The notes: a model not told the origin generated them from the letters alone. Positions 44,726-54,231 are shown, counted from the stretch's first letter. The stretch: 64,000 nt of DNA from Azospirillum soli (GCF_017876165.1 NZ_JAGINQ010000018.1:54361-118360); one strand, 5' to 3'. Program-made: numbers and translations.

Positions 44726-45094
44726 ATGAAACAGCTCATCGCAACCACCCTCTCGCTCGCCCTCGTCGGTGCGGCACCGGCCTTTGCCGAGAGCACGGTG
44801 TTCTCGCCGAACGGCTCGCGGCCCTCGGCCAAAGGGCCGGCTCAGCACTTCACCGGGTCCGTCGTCGCGGACCCGCTTTATCCGGCCAACGACCACACGT
44901 CGTCGTCGGGCGGCCTCGTCACGTTCGAGCCGGGGGCGCGCTCCGCGTGGCACACCCATCCCGCCGGCCAAGTCCTCATCGTCACCAGCGGAACCGGCTG
45001 GGTGCAGGAGAAAGGCGGGGCCAAGCGGGAGATCAGGCCCGACGACGTTATCTGGACGCCGCCGGGGCGTGAAGCCGTCGGGCGGTTACCCTGC
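44726..45094 (+). pseudogene. Secreted cupin, truncated at the metal site
   Basis: Signal peptide MKQLIATTLSLALVGAAPAFAES, then RPSAKGPAQHFTGSVVADPL and GARSAWHTHPAGQVLIVTSGTG (cupin motif 1). Motif 2 begins RPDDVIWTPPG, but an extra G and a junction replace the expected EKHWHG, so the last metal His is lost. The frame ends 45121 inside the recombinase relic. Paralogue of the cupin at 43669. Confidence 0.7.
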
Positions 45095-45359
45095 TACGGC
45101 CGGTCTTTTGCTGCACCATAGTCGCGCGGGAGCGCACCGACCCGAGCGGTGCGACATCGCCAATTTTGAGGCAGACGAGATCACGCCCGCGCAGCTTGCT
45201 GTCGATGGCCAGATCGAACATCGCGAGGTCGCGTGCCACGTCCGACAGTTGAAGGCGAATGCGGATCCCCCAGACATGCTTCGGCTTGAGCGGGGGCTTC
45301 GGTCTGATCAGGCGACCTTTGTTCCACGGGGCCCGATCCACCTGAGTATCTTGGCCCAT
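45095..45359 (-). pseudogene. Tyrosine recombinase/integrase, N-terminal fragment
   Basis: From the ATG at 45359: MGQDTQVDRAPWNKGRLIRP, then PLKPKHVWGIRIRLQLSDVARDLAMFDLAIDSKLRGRDLVCLKIGDVA and RATMVQQKTGR, the N-terminal and first catalytic part of small mobile-element integrases (Arg near the DLVCLKIGDV segment). It breaks off at the junction with the truncated cupin; the catalytic Tyr half is missing. Confidence 0.7.
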
Positions 45360-45580
45360 CCTTGGTCTCCTTGTGAACATATGCCTCTCCGGATCGGCAG
45401 AGGTGACACTCATGAGCATCGGATGTGGGATCACGGGAGCGCATTGCAGGCATCGTAGCAAGCTTGGACGATGGCTGGGTAGCCGTCCAGTGGTTGGCGG
45501 GACAGGGAGAGCCCGTGGCTGTTCGCAGAGTGACCCAAAGCGGACATCAAGGCTGGCTTCCGAACACCGTGGCAGCGTCG
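45360..45580. other. Short gene-free stretch after the recombinase fragment
   Basis: No protein family recognised in any frame. It probably holds the promoter of the recombinase fragment and the end of the LysR transcription unit on the minus strand. Confidence 0.3.
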
Positions 45581-46528
45581 CTATGGATGGCTCCACGTTC
45601 CCTTCAGGAATTGTTCCATCCGCTGCCGCCCCTCCTCAAGTTCGGCGAACAGCCACTCGCGGAAAGCGCGGATCTTCGGCAGGTCGGCTGTGGACTTCAG
45701 CGTCACCAGCCCGTGCCCTTGTGCCTTCATGGAGTCTCTGGGAAAGGGCGCCACCAGCTTGCCGGCCAGCAGTTCGCGTTCGGCCAGCAGCACGCTGTCC
45801 AGGCAGACGCCGAGCCCGTCCACCGCCGCGCTGATCGCCATGAAGGAGCGGTCGAAGCGCGGGCCGCGCTCCAAATCGAGCTGCACTTTCCTGTGCCGCC
45901 GCCCCCAGTCACGCCATCCCACGATGTTGATCTCGGAATGGATCAGCGCGTGCCGGGCCAGATCCTCCGGTCTGCGGATCGGGATGAGCCCGTTCGCCAG
46001 CGCCGGTGAGCACATCGGCACGATGGTGTCCTCCGGGAAAGGCACCATCACCGCGCCGGCCGGCGGCGGGCCGGGGTTGTAGCGGATGTCCACGTCGACG
46101 ATGCCCTGGGCGAGGTCGACCGGCGCCACAGAGGCGTGCAGCCGGATGTCGATGCCCGGACGCAGCTCCTTGAAGCGCGCCAGCCGCGGCATCAGCCACT
46201 GCGTGGCGAAGCTGGGCGTGGAGTGGACGGTGAGAATGGCGCCGCCGCCCATCATGCCGACGGTCTGTGTCGCCGCCTCGATGCGGGCGAAGGCGGCGGT
46301 GACCTCCTCCGCGTAGTGCCGGCCAGCGTCGGTCAACACCACCGCGCGGTGCGCCCGGTGGAACAGTCGCACGCCGAGCTGCTCTTCGAGCAACTTCACC
46401 TGATGGCTTACCGCGGACGGAGTGACGGCCAGATCCTCGGCCGCAAGGGCGAAGGAACCGAGCCGCACGGCGGCCTCAAACGCCTGCACCGCCTTGATGG
46501 AGACCCGTTTCCGCATTGCGGCCGTCAC
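45581..46528 (-). CDS. LysR family regulator (GcvA-like) of the transketolase cluster
   Basis: 315 residues. HTH: AFEAAVRLGSFALAAEDLAVTPSAVSHQVKLLEEQLGVRLFHRAHRAVVLT at about 16-66, which is the GcvA/AmpR pattern; effector domain with LTVHSTPSFATQWLMPRLARFKELRPGIDIRLH and DVDIRYNPGP. Divergent from the SDR at 46709, with about 180 bases between them for the operator. Confidence 0.9.
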   Translation of the reverse strand: MTAAMRKRVSIKAVQAFEAAVRLGSFALAAEDLAVTPSAVSHQVKLLEEQLGVRLFHRAHRAVVLTDAGRHYAEEVTAAFARIEAATQTVGMMGGGAILTVHSTPSFATQWLMPRLARFKELRPGIDIRLHASVAPVDLAQGIVDVDIRYNPGPPPAGAVMVPFPEDTIVPMCSPALANGLIPIRRPEDLARHALIHSEINIVGWRDWGRRHRKVQLDLERGPRFDRSFMAISAAVDGLGVCLDSVLLAERELLAGKLVAPFPRDSMKAQGHGLVTLKSTADLPKIRAFREWLFAELEEGRQRMEQFLKGTWSHP

Positions 46529-46708
46529 ATGAATTCAGTTCATCAATAGGCGATCTTATTCATTTGTCAGATTCACCTCAACAGAATACCGTCCTTTCAG
46601 CGATCAGCGGAACGAACAGTCCGCAGAGCCTCGCAAGCCACAAAAGACCGAACGCCAGCCGCGGCATGCGCTGCCGCCACGGGCAAGCTTTGTCAAATAG
46701 GAGAGGAA

Positions 46709-47458
46709 ATGCTGCTGTCCAACAAGGTCTGCGTCATCACCGGAGCCGCCTCGCGGCGCGGCATCGGCCGCGCGACCGCCCAGCTCTTCGCCCTGCACGG
46801 CGGGCGCGCGATCATTCTCGACCTCGACGGCGCCCAGGCCGAGGCCACCGCCGCCGAACTGGGCGAGGCGCACCGCGGCCTCCGCTGCGACGTGACCGAC
46901 AAGGCCTCCTGCTTCGCCGCCATCGAGAAGGTGGTCGGCGAATTCGGCCGGGTGGACGTGCTGGTCAACAACGCCGGCATCACCCAGCCCCTGCGCTTCA
47001 TGGACATCGCGCCGGAGAATTACGACGCGGTGATGGACGTGAGCCTGCGCGGCACGCTGTACATGAGCCAAGCGGTGCTGCCGCACATGCGCGAGCGCCG
47101 CTCCGGTTCCATCGTCTGCATGTCGTCGGTCTCGGCCCAGCGCGGCGGCGGCATCTTCGGCGGACCGCACTACAGCGCCGCGAAGGCCGGCGTTCTCGGC
47201 CTCGCCAAGGCGCTGGCGCGCGAGGCCGGGCCGGACAACGTCCGCGTCAACTCGATCACGCCGGGGCTGATCCAGACCGACATCACCGGCGGCAAGCTGA
47301 CCGCCGAGCTGAAGGCGGAGATCCTCAAGGGCATCCCGCTGAACCGCCTCGGCGACGCCGACGACGTGGCGCGGGCCTGCCTCTTCCTGGCATCGGAGCT
47401 GTCGTCCTACGTCACCGGCGCCACCATCGACGTCAACGGCGGCATGCTGATCCACTGA
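46709..47458 (+). CDS. SDR family oxidoreductase
   Basis: 249 residues. TGAASRRGIGRATAQLFALHGG (cofactor loop with two extra residues), D of ILDLDGAQ, NNAG of VLVNNAGITQP, Ser of MSSVSAQRGGG, YSAAK active site and DVNGGMLIH at the end. It probably oxidises a polyol or sugar acid, or reduces the matching ketose. First gene of the operon with split transketolase. Confidence 0.87.
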   Translation: MLLSNKVCVITGAASRRGIGRATAQLFALHGGRAIILDLDGAQAEATAAELGEAHRGLRCDVTDKASCFAAIEKVVGEFGRVDVLVNNAGITQPLRFMDIAPENYDAVMDVSLRGTLYMSQAVLPHMRERRSGSIVCMSSVSAQRGGGIFGGPHYSAAKAGVLGLAKALAREAGPDNVRVNSITPGLIQTDITGGKLTAELKAEILKGIPLNRLGDADDVARACLFLASELSSYVTGATIDVNGGMLIH

Positions 47459-47478
47459 CCCGGACGCAGGAGAACAAA

Positions 47479-48324
47479 GTGGACACCACCCCCCTGGGCC
47501 ACAACGTGGCCCTCTCCGAGCGCGCCTACCGCATCCGCCGCAACGCGGTGCGAATGGGCGAGGTGCAGGGCCAGGGCTACATCGGCCAAGCGCTGGACAT
47601 CGCCGACGTGCTCGCCACCGCCTACTTCCACGCCATGCGCTACCGCCCCGAGGATCCGGAGTGGGAGGAGCGCGACCGCTTCCTGCTGTCGAACGGCCAC
47701 TACGCCATCGCTCTCTACGCCGCCCTCATCGAAGCCGGGATCATCCCGGAAGAGGAGCTGGAGACCTACGGCAGCGACGGCAGCCGGCTGCCCATGTCGG
47801 GCATGGCCGCCTACACGCCGGGCATGGAAATGTCGGGCGGCTCGCTCGGCCTCGGTTTGAGCATCGCCGTCGGCATCGGGCTCGGCCTGAAGCGTAAGAA
47901 CTCCACTTCCCGCGTCTACACGCTGTTCTCGGACGGCGAACTGGACGAGGGTTCGGTGTGGGAGGCGATCATGTCGGCCGCCCACTGGAAGCTCGACAAC
48001 CTGATCGGCATCGTGGACGTGAACAACCAGCAGGCCGACGGGCCGTCCACCCAGGTCATGGCCTTCGAGCCGCTGGTGGACAAGCTGGAAGCGTTCGGCT
48101 GGCACGTCCAGCGCATCAACGGCAACAACCTCGACGCCGTGGTCGCCGCCTTCGACACCGCCCGCGGCGACGTCGGGCCGAAGCCCCGCATGATCGTCTG
48201 CGACACCAGGATGGGATGCGGCGTCCCGTTCCTGGAGGCCCGCGAGAAGAACCACTTCATCCGCGTCGATGCGCACGAATGGCAGCTCGCCCTCGACGCG
48301 CTGGACGCGGGGAGGACCGCATGA
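47479..48324 (+). CDS. Split transketolase, N-terminal (TPP-binding) subunit
   Basis: 281 residues from a GTG at 47479 (GCAGGAG upstream). Transketolase N-half motifs: GYIGQALDIADVLATAYFHAM, DRFLLSNGHYAIALYAAL, GMEMSGGSLGLGLSIAVGIGLGLK, SDGELDEGSVWEAIMSA and VDVNNQQADGPST (the G-D-G...N-N TPP site, here SDGE). It moves a two-carbon unit together with the next gene. Split transketolases serve specialised sugar routes such as apiose degradation. Confidence 0.88.
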   Translation: MDTTPLGHNVALSERAYRIRRNAVRMGEVQGQGYIGQALDIADVLATAYFHAMRYRPEDPEWEERDRFLLSNGHYAIALYAALIEAGIIPEEELETYGSDGSRLPMSGMAAYTPGMEMSGGSLGLGLSIAVGIGLGLKRKNSTSRVYTLFSDGELDEGSVWEAIMSAAHWKLDNLIGIVDVNNQQADGPSTQVMAFEPLVDKLEAFGWHVQRINGNNLDAVVAAFDTARGDVGPKPRMIVCDTRMGCGVPFLEAREKNHFIRVDAHEWQLALDALDAGRTA

Positions 48325-49316
48325 ACACCGCGACCGCAAAGCCCCGCCTGACCACCTCGGCCATGATCGCCTCGATCGCCGCCGAGGGCCAGCGCACCAA
48401 GCCCGCCCCCTTCGGCCACGCCTTGGTCGAGCTGGCGCGCAGCCGCCCCGAAGTCCTGGGCATGACCGCCGACCTCGGCAAGTACACGGACCTGCACATC
48501 TTCGGCGCGGCGTTCCCGGACCGCTACCACCAGATGGGCATGGCCGAGCAGCTGCTGATGGGCGCCGCCGCCGGTCTGGCGCACGAGGGGTTCATGCCCT
48601 TCGCCACCACCTACGCGGTGTTCGCCTCGCGCCGGGCCTACGACTTCATCCACCAGACCATCGCCGAGGAGGATCTGAACGTAAAGATCGCCTGCGCCCT
48701 GCCCGGCCTCACCTCCGGCTACGGCCCCAGCCACCAGGCGACCGAGGATCTGGCGCTGTTCCGCGCCATGCCGAACATGACCGTCATCGATCCCTGCGAC
48801 GCGCACGAGATCGAGCAGGTCGTCCCGGCCATGGCCGCCCACAAGGGGCCGGTCTACATGCGCCTGCTGCGCGGCCACGTGCCGCTGGTGCTGGACGAAT
48901 ACGACTACACGTTCGAACTGGGCAAGGCGAAGGTGCTGCGCGACGGCGCCGACGTGCTGATCGTGTCGTCCGGCATCATGACCATGCGCGCCCTGGAGGT
49001 CGCCAAGGAACTGGAGGCCGACAAGGTCGCCGCCGCGGTGCTGCACGTGCCGACCATCAAGCCGTTGGACACCGAGACCATCCTGCGCGAGGCCAGCCGC
49101 ACCGGCCGCATGGTGGTGGTCGCCGAGAACCACACGGTGGTCGGCGGGCTGGGCGAGGCCGTGGCGGGTCTGCTGCTGCGCTCCGGGGTGACGCCGGTGT
49201 TCCGCCACATCGGCCTGCCGGACGAGTTCCTGGCGGCCGGAGCGCTGCCGACTCTGCACGACCGCTATGGGATTTCGACCTCGGTCATGACCGAGCGGAT
49301 CAAGGGCTGGCTGTAA
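48321..49316 (+). CDS. Split transketolase, C-terminal (pyrimidine-binding) subunit
   Basis: 331 residues, start overlapping the N-subunit stop by 4 bases. VLGMTADLGKYTDLHIFGAAFPDRYHQMGMAEQLLMGAAAGLAHEG supplies the Glu of the pyrimidine domain; ATTYAVFASRRAYDFIHQTIA and GLTSGYGPSHQATEDLALFRAMPN follow, then the transketolase C-terminal domain (VSSGIMTMRALEVAKEL). Equal spacing with the N subunit suggests a tight heterotetramer. Confidence 0.88.
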   Translation: MNTATAKPRLTTSAMIASIAAEGQRTKPAPFGHALVELARSRPEVLGMTADLGKYTDLHIFGAAFPDRYHQMGMAEQLLMGAAAGLAHEGFMPFATTYAVFASRRAYDFIHQTIAEEDLNVKIACALPGLTSGYGPSHQATEDLALFRAMPNMTVIDPCDAHEIEQVVPAMAAHKGPVYMRLLRGHVPLVLDEYDYTFELGKAKVLRDGADVLIVSSGIMTMRALEVAKELEADKVAAAVLHVPTIKPLDTETILREASRTGRMVVVAENHTVVGGLGEAVAGLLLRSGVTPVFRHIGLPDEFLAAGALPTLHDRYGISTSVMTERIKGWL

Positions 49317-49348
49317 GCGGCTTTTCTAAGGGGCTGAACGCCTCTCTG

Positions 49349-49379
49349 CGTCATGGCCGGGTCGAGCCCGACCATGACG
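49349..49379. other. Long hairpin between the split transketolase and the TRAP genes
   Basis: CGTCATGG pairs with CCATGACG and inside it CGGG pairs with CCCG, giving a 12-13 base stem with a small loop. There is no T tract. It could stabilise the 5' end of the dctP message or partly terminate. Confidence 0.5.
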
Positions 49380-49467
49380 GGGTGGAGAAGTTCATATCGT
49401 CAGGATAGTCGCCCTAAACGATGTGCATCCAAGCAAACCAATCATCCAAACCAAACCGGAGGAAACG

Positions 49468-50448
49468 ATGTACAAGACCCTTCTCATGCTGGCCGTGGGC
49501 GCCACCCTGGTGGCCTCGCCGGCCTTTGCGCAGCAGACGCTCCGCCTCGCCCACAACGCCGCGCCCGGCAACCCGAAGGCCGACGCCTCGCTGAAGTTCG
49601 CCGAACTGGTGCAGCAGAAGACCAACGGCCGCGTCAAGGTAACCGTCGGCGGCAGCGCCCAGTACGGCGACGATGTCGAGGCGCTGACCAGCATGCGCCT
49701 GGGCACGCTCGCCTTCAGCGCAAACTCGCAGGGATCGACCTCCGGCGTGGTGCCGCAGTTCGCGGTGCTCGGCCTGCCCTTCCTGTTCCAGGACCTGCCG
49801 CAGGCCTGGAAGGTGCTGGACGGCCCGGTCGGCAAGAAGCTGGGCGACTATGCCAAGGAGAAGGGGCTCGTCCTCCTGGCCCTGTGGGACAATGGCATCC
49901 GCCACACCAGCAACAACGTGCGCCCCATCGAAAAGCCGGAAGACCTGTCGGGCGTGAAGGTCCGCACCCCGCCGGACCCGATCACCGTGGACATCTTCAA
50001 GGCGCTGGGCGCCAATCCGACGCCGCTGCCCTTCTCCGAACTCTACATCGCGCTTCAGCAGGGCGTGGTGGACGGGCAGGAGAACCCGCTGATGAACATC
50101 TACTCCTCCAAGCTGCACGAGGTGCAGAAGTACATCTCGCTGACCGGGCACAAATACGAATCCACCCCGCTGCTCGCCAGCAAGATGGTGTTCGACACCC
50201 TGCCCAAGGCCGACCAGCAGGCGGTGCTCGACGCCGCGGCGGAGGCCGGCAAGTTCAACCGCGAGCTGTCGCAGAAGGCCGATGCCGAGCTGCGCGGCAA
50301 GATGGAAGCGGCCGGCGTCAAGTTCAACACGGTCGACGCCACCCAGTTCATGGCGAAGACCAAGCCCGTCTACGACAAGTGGCAGACCCAGTTCCCCGAG
50401 CTGGTGACCATGGTTCAGCAGGAGGCCGCGGCCGCGGCCAAGAAGTGA
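49468..50448 (+). CDS. TRAP transporter substrate-binding protein (DctP family)
   Basis: 326 residues from the ATG at 49468 (CCGGAGGAAACG upstream). Sec signal MYKTLLMLAVGATLVASPAFAQQ; then LRLAHNAAPGNPKADASLKFAELV, GGSAQYGDDVEALTSMRLG, VKVRTPPDPITVDIFKALGANPTPLPFSELYIALQQGVVDGQENP, the DctP core with its substrate-binding Arg (KVRTP). The ligand is probably a sugar acid or polyol acid; the operon context gives the clue. Confidence 0.9.
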   Translation: MYKTLLMLAVGATLVASPAFAQQTLRLAHNAAPGNPKADASLKFAELVQQKTNGRVKVTVGGSAQYGDDVEALTSMRLGTLAFSANSQGSTSGVVPQFAVLGLPFLFQDLPQAWKVLDGPVGKKLGDYAKEKGLVLLALWDNGIRHTSNNVRPIEKPEDLSGVKVRTPPDPITVDIFKALGANPTPLPFSELYIALQQGVVDGQENPLMNIYSSKLHEVQKYISLTGHKYESTPLLASKMVFDTLPKADQQAVLDAAAEAGKFNRELSQKADAELRGKMEAAGVKFNTVDATQFMAKTKPVYDKWQTQFPELVTMVQQEAAAAAKK

Positions 50449-51008
50449 TGGAACTCTCGCACCATCGCGCGATGACGGGGGCGGGCGCGCCCGCCTCCCT
50501 CATCCAACTGGCGGACACGGCCATCACCGTCGCCGCCACCGTCGTCGCCGTCGGCTCCCTGGTCCTGCTGTTCCTGTCCTTGGGGGCCGAGGTCGTCGTC
50601 CGCTACCTGACCACCCAGGGCCTGGGCTGGCCGTCGGAGATGCCGAACATCCTGTTCCCCTGGCTGGTCATGGGCGGGATCGTCCTGGCCGCCCAGCACG
50701 GGTCGCACATCTCAGTCACGCTGGTGCTCGACCTGCTCGGGCGCAGCGCCGCCCGCGCGCTGCTGCTGGGCATGCAGGTCGTGGTCGCCGCGACCTTCTT
50801 CTATCTCGCCTGGATCGGCATGGCTGTCATCGAGATCACCGGGACCGAGGTCTACCCGGTGACCGGTGTCTCGGCCCGTTGGGCCTACCTGTCGCTGATC
50901 GTCGGCTTCGCCGGCGTCGGGCTGACCGCACTGACCACCTTCGCGCGGTTGCTGATCGCCGAGGATCCCATGTCCGTCCGGGCACATGTCGCGGAGGAAG
51001 AACTATGA
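50448..51008 (+). CDS. TRAP transporter small permease (DctQ family)
   Basis: 186 residues; the ATG at 50448 overlaps the dctP stop. Four hydrophobic segments: TVVAVGSLVLLFLSLGAEVV, NILFPWLVMGGIVLAAQHG, LLLGMQVVVAATFFYLAW and YLSLIVGFAGVGLTALTTF. AAQHGSHISVTLVLDLL matches the conserved loop of DctQ. It overlaps dctM by 4 bases. Confidence 0.9.
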   Translation: MELSHHRAMTGAGAPASLIQLADTAITVAATVVAVGSLVLLFLSLGAEVVVRYLTTQGLGWPSEMPNILFPWLVMGGIVLAAQHGSHISVTLVLDLLGRSAARALLLGMQVVVAATFFYLAWIGMAVIEITGTEVYPVTGVSARWAYLSLIVGFAGVGLTALTTFARLLIAEDPMSVRAHVAEEEL

Positions 51009-52264
51009 CACTGGTCATGATGGGCGTCTTCGGCGTCCTGCTCCTGCTGGCCTTTCCGGTCGGCTACGCCCTGGTCATCAGCTCCGGCGCCGCCGTGATG
51101 ACGATGGGGGCGGTCCCGACCGTCATTGCCGTGGTCAAGCTGTTCCAGCCGACCCAGAGTTTCCCGCTGCTGGCCATCCCCTTCTTCATCCTCTCCGGCG
51201 CCCTCATGATGAGCGGCACGCTGGGCCAGAAGCTGGTGCGCTTCGCCGCCGCGCTGGTCGGGCGCTTCCCCGGCGGGCTGACGCAGGTGACGGTCGTCGG
51301 CTCCACCATCTTCGGCGGCGTTTCCGGCTCCGCCGTGGCCGAGGCCTCGGCGCTCGGCTCCATGCTGATCCCCTGGCAGAAGCGCGAGGGCTACCCGGCC
51401 GCCTTCGGTGCCGCGACCACCGCCTCCTCCTCGGTCATCGCCGGCCTGATCCCGCCGTCGATCCCGCTGATCCTCTATGCGGCGGTGTCCAACGCCTCCA
51501 TCGCCTCGCTGTTCCTGGCGGGCATTCTGCCGGGGCTGATGCTGGCAGCGGGCATGATGATGGTCTGCTACGTCAGCGGGCGCGTGCGCAACTTCCCGCT
51601 GCTGGCCGACACCGGCGGCGTCAAGATGATCCTGCAAGCCACGCTCTCCGCACTGCCGGCGCTGCTGATGCCGGTGTTCATCCTGGTCCTGCTGCGCTTC
51701 GGCATCGCCACCCCGACCGAGGTAAGCGTCGTCGCCGTCGCCTACGCGATCCTGGTCAGCGCGCTGATCTACCGCGACCTGACGATCAAGCGGGTCTACG
51801 CCGCGCTGGTCGGCACGGTCATCACCACGGGCGTGGTCATGCTGGTGATCGCCGCCTCCAACCTGGTCGGCTACGTGCTGATCACCGAGGCGATCCCCAA
51901 CGCGGTGGCCGAGTACGCGCAGAACGTCCTTCAGGAGCGCTGGCTGATCGTGCTGGCGATGAACCTGATCATGCTGGTGGTGGGCATGTTCCTCGATTTG
52001 CCGGCGGCGATTCTGCTGCTGGGCCCGACCTTCGTGGCGGTCGGCACGGCCATCGGCATGGACCTGATCCAGCTCGGCATCATGATGGCGGTGAACCTCT
52101 CAATCGGGCTGTTCACGCCGCCCATCGGCACCACGCTGTTCATCTCCGCCGCCATCTCGCGCGAGCCCATCGGCGCCATCGTCAAGGAGTTGTGGCCGTT
52201 CTACATGGTGGCGCTGACGGTGCTGGGGCTTGTCTCCTACGTGCCCGCGTTCACCCTGTACTGA
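51005..52264 (+). CDS. TRAP transporter large permease (DctM family)
   Basis: 419 residues, normal length, about 12 hydrophobic segments. LLAIPFFILSGALMMSGTLGQ, GGLTQVTVVGSTIFGGVSGSAVAEASALGSMLIP, IAGLIPPSIPLILYAAVSN, RFGIATPTEVSVVAVAYAI and MAVNLSIGLFTPPIGTTLFIS are classic DctM blocks. It completes the TRAP importer of this cluster. Confidence 0.93.
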   Translation: MTLVMMGVFGVLLLLAFPVGYALVISSGAAVMTMGAVPTVIAVVKLFQPTQSFPLLAIPFFILSGALMMSGTLGQKLVRFAAALVGRFPGGLTQVTVVGSTIFGGVSGSAVAEASALGSMLIPWQKREGYPAAFGAATTASSSVIAGLIPPSIPLILYAAVSNASIASLFLAGILPGLMLAAGMMMVCYVSGRVRNFPLLADTGGVKMILQATLSALPALLMPVFILVLLRFGIATPTEVSVVAVAYAILVSALIYRDLTIKRVYAALVGTVITTGVVMLVIAASNLVGYVLITEAIPNAVAEYAQNVLQERWLIVLAMNLIMLVVGMFLDLPAAILLLGPTFVAVGTAIGMDLIQLGIMMAVNLSIGLFTPPIGTTLFISAAISREPIGAIVKELWPFYMVALTVLGLVSYVPAFTLY

Positions 52265-52291
52265 GCCAAGAACGATAAGGGAGGAACGGGT

Positions 52292-53179
52292 ATGGAAACG
52301 GTCGGCTTCATCGGCCTGGGCTCCATGGGCCTACCCATGGCGAAAAACCTGCTCGCCAAGGGCTTCCAGGTCCGCGGCTACGACGTGCGGGCGGAATCGG
52401 TGGCGGCGCTGGCGGACAAGGGCGGCGTGCGCGCCGCCTCCGCCGCCGAGGCCGCCAACGGCGCCGATGCGCTGGTGCTGATGGTGGTGAACGCGGCGCA
52501 GGCCGAGGCCGCGCTGTTCGACGGCGGCGCCCTGGAGGCGCTGCCGACGGGCGGGGTGGTGGTGCTGATGGCGACCTGCCCGCCGGGCGCCGTCGAGGCG
52601 CTGGCGGCGCGCGTCGAGGCGGCCGGACGGCGCTTCGTCGATGCCCCGGTGTCCGGCGGGGTGGTCGGCGCGGTGGACGGCACGCTCACCATCATGGCGG
52701 CGGCCCCGCGCGCCATTTTCGAGGCGACGAAGCCCGTCCTCGCCGGGATGGGCGACAAGCTCTTCCACGTCGGCGAGCGGCCCGGCCAGGGCGCCACCGT
52801 CAAAACGGTCAACCAACTCTTGTGCGGCGTCCACATCGCCGTGGTGGCCGAGGCCTTCGCGCTGGCCGCCAAGGTCGGTGTCGACCTGAACATCCTGCTG
52901 GAGATCATGGGCGGCTCGGCCGCGTCAAGCTGGATGCTGAAGAACCGGGGTCCCCGCATGCTGGAGGGCGAGCCGGAGGTGACCAGCGCCGTGGACATCT
53001 TCGTCAAGGATCTGGGCATCGTGCTGGAGGCCGGCCGCGACGCCAAGGCGGCGCTGCCGCTGGCCGCCGTGGCGCACCAGCTGTTCCTCGCCACCTCCGG
53101 GCGCGGCGAGGGCGCGGTCGACGACAGCCAAGTCATCCGCACCTACCACGCCATGAACGGGACTCAGCGGCCGGGCTGA
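52292..53179 (+). CDS. NAD-dependent beta-hydroxyacid dehydrogenase (L-threonate dehydrogenase/HIBADH family)
   Basis: 295 residues. N-terminal GLGSMGLPMAKNLLAKG, substrate motif DAPVSGGVVGAVDGTLTIM, catalytic Lys in GQGATVKTVNQLLCGVH, and EIMGGSAASSWMLKNRGPRML, which is the pattern of L-threonate dehydrogenase LtnD rather than of 3-hydroxyisobutyrate enzymes. It probably oxidises a C4 or C5 sugar acid to a 2- or 3-oxo acid. No LtnC-type kinase or aldolase is in the operon. Confidence 0.85.
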   Translation: METVGFIGLGSMGLPMAKNLLAKGFQVRGYDVRAESVAALADKGGVRAASAAEAANGADALVLMVVNAAQAEAALFDGGALEALPTGGVVVLMATCPPGAVEALAARVEAAGRRFVDAPVSGGVVGAVDGTLTIMAAAPRAIFEATKPVLAGMGDKLFHVGERPGQGATVKTVNQLLCGVHIAVVAEAFALAAKVGVDLNILLEIMGGSAASSWMLKNRGPRMLEGEPEVTSAVDIFVKDLGIVLEAGRDAKAALPLAAVAHQLFLATSGRGEGAVDDSQVIRTYHAMNGTQRPG

Positions 53180-53257
53180 CGCGATCCGCCCAAGGGGCCT
53201 GAACGCCCCATCCCAAAACTCCCTTTCCGCCGCCCTCTCGGGCGCGAAGGACCTCCT

Positions 53258-54217
53258 ATGCCTGAAAACATCGTCTTCCTCGACCACGATACCCTCGGCC
53301 CCGAGGTGTCCATGCGCCGCCCCGACGTGGCCCATGACTGGACGGCCTACGGCCTCACCGCGCCGGAACAGGTCGTCGAGCGCGCCCGCGACGCCACCAT
53401 CCTGATCGTCAACAAGGTGCCGCTGCGCGAACCGGTGCTGGAGCAGTTGCCGAACCTGCGCTTCGTCGCCGTCGCCGCGACCGGCACCGACAACGTGGAC
53501 GTGGCGGCCTGCCGGCGCCGGGGCATTCCCGTCGCTAACGTCCGCGCCTACGCCGTGCACACCGTGCCGGAGCACACCTTCGCGCTGATCCTGGCGCTGC
53601 GTCGCTCGCTGTTCGCCTTCCGCGAGTCCGTTCAGACCGGGGAGTGGCAGAAGGCCGGGCAGTTCACCCTGCTTACCCACCCGATCCGCGACCTGCACGG
53701 CGCCACGCTTGGCATCGTCGGCGAGGGCGCCATCGGGCAGGCGGTGGCGGCGCTCGGCCGGGCGTTCGGTATGAATGTGCTGTTCGCCGCGCACAAGGGC
53801 CGCACCGACATGGGGCCGCTCTACACGCCGTTCGACGAGGTGCTAGAGCGCTGCGACGTGCTGAGCCTGCACTGCCCGCTCACCGCCGGCACCCGCGACC
53901 TGCTGTCCGACGCCGAGTTCGCGCGGATGACCCGCCGCCCCCTGGTCATCAACACCGCCCGCGGCGGCCTGATCGACGAGGCGGCGCTGGTCCGCGCGCT
54001 GGAGGAGGGCCGCATCGCCGGTGCCGCGGTGGACGCCGTGTCCGCCGAACCGCCGCCGCTCGACCATCCCTTCATGCGCCTCACCGGCCGCCCGGACTTC
54101 ATCCTCACCCCGCACGTCGGCTGGGCCAGCCGCGAGGCGCGCCAGGAGGTCGCCGACCAAGTGACATCCTGCATCGAAGCCTTCGCCGCCGGCCAGCCCC
54201 GCAACATCGTCGCCTGA
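53258..54217 (+). CDS. D-2-hydroxyacid dehydrogenase (glycerate/hydroxypyruvate reductase-like)
   Basis: 319 residues. Cofactor loop GIVGEGAIGQAVAALGRAFG, then the R-E-H triad: Arg in INTARGGLIDEAALV, Glu in AVSAEPPPLDHP, His in ILTPHVGWASREAR. VAATGTDNVDVAACRRRGI is in the substrate domain. Related enzymes reduce hydroxypyruvate to glycerate or oxidise D-2-hydroxy acids. Hydroxypyruvate is a good transketolase donor, which would link this gene to its neighbours. Confidence 0.88.
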   Translation: MPENIVFLDHDTLGPEVSMRRPDVAHDWTAYGLTAPEQVVERARDATILIVNKVPLREPVLEQLPNLRFVAVAATGTDNVDVAACRRRGIPVANVRAYAVHTVPEHTFALILALRRSLFAFRESVQTGEWQKAGQFTLLTHPIRDLHGATLGIVGEGAIGQAVAALGRAFGMNVLFAAHKGRTDMGPLYTPFDEVLERCDVLSLHCPLTAGTRDLLSDAEFARMTRRPLVINTARGGLIDEAALVRALEEGRIAGAAVDAVSAEPPPLDHPFMRLTGRPDFILTPHVGWASREARQEVADQVTSCIEAFAAGQPRNIVA

Positions 54218-54231
54218 GGGAAGCAGAGATA

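Noticed and set aside
45425..46009. 194-residue plus-strand frame over the GcvA-like LysR gene
   Set aside because: More than two-thirds is the antisense of a clear LysR gene. The first ~45 residues have no recognisable family.
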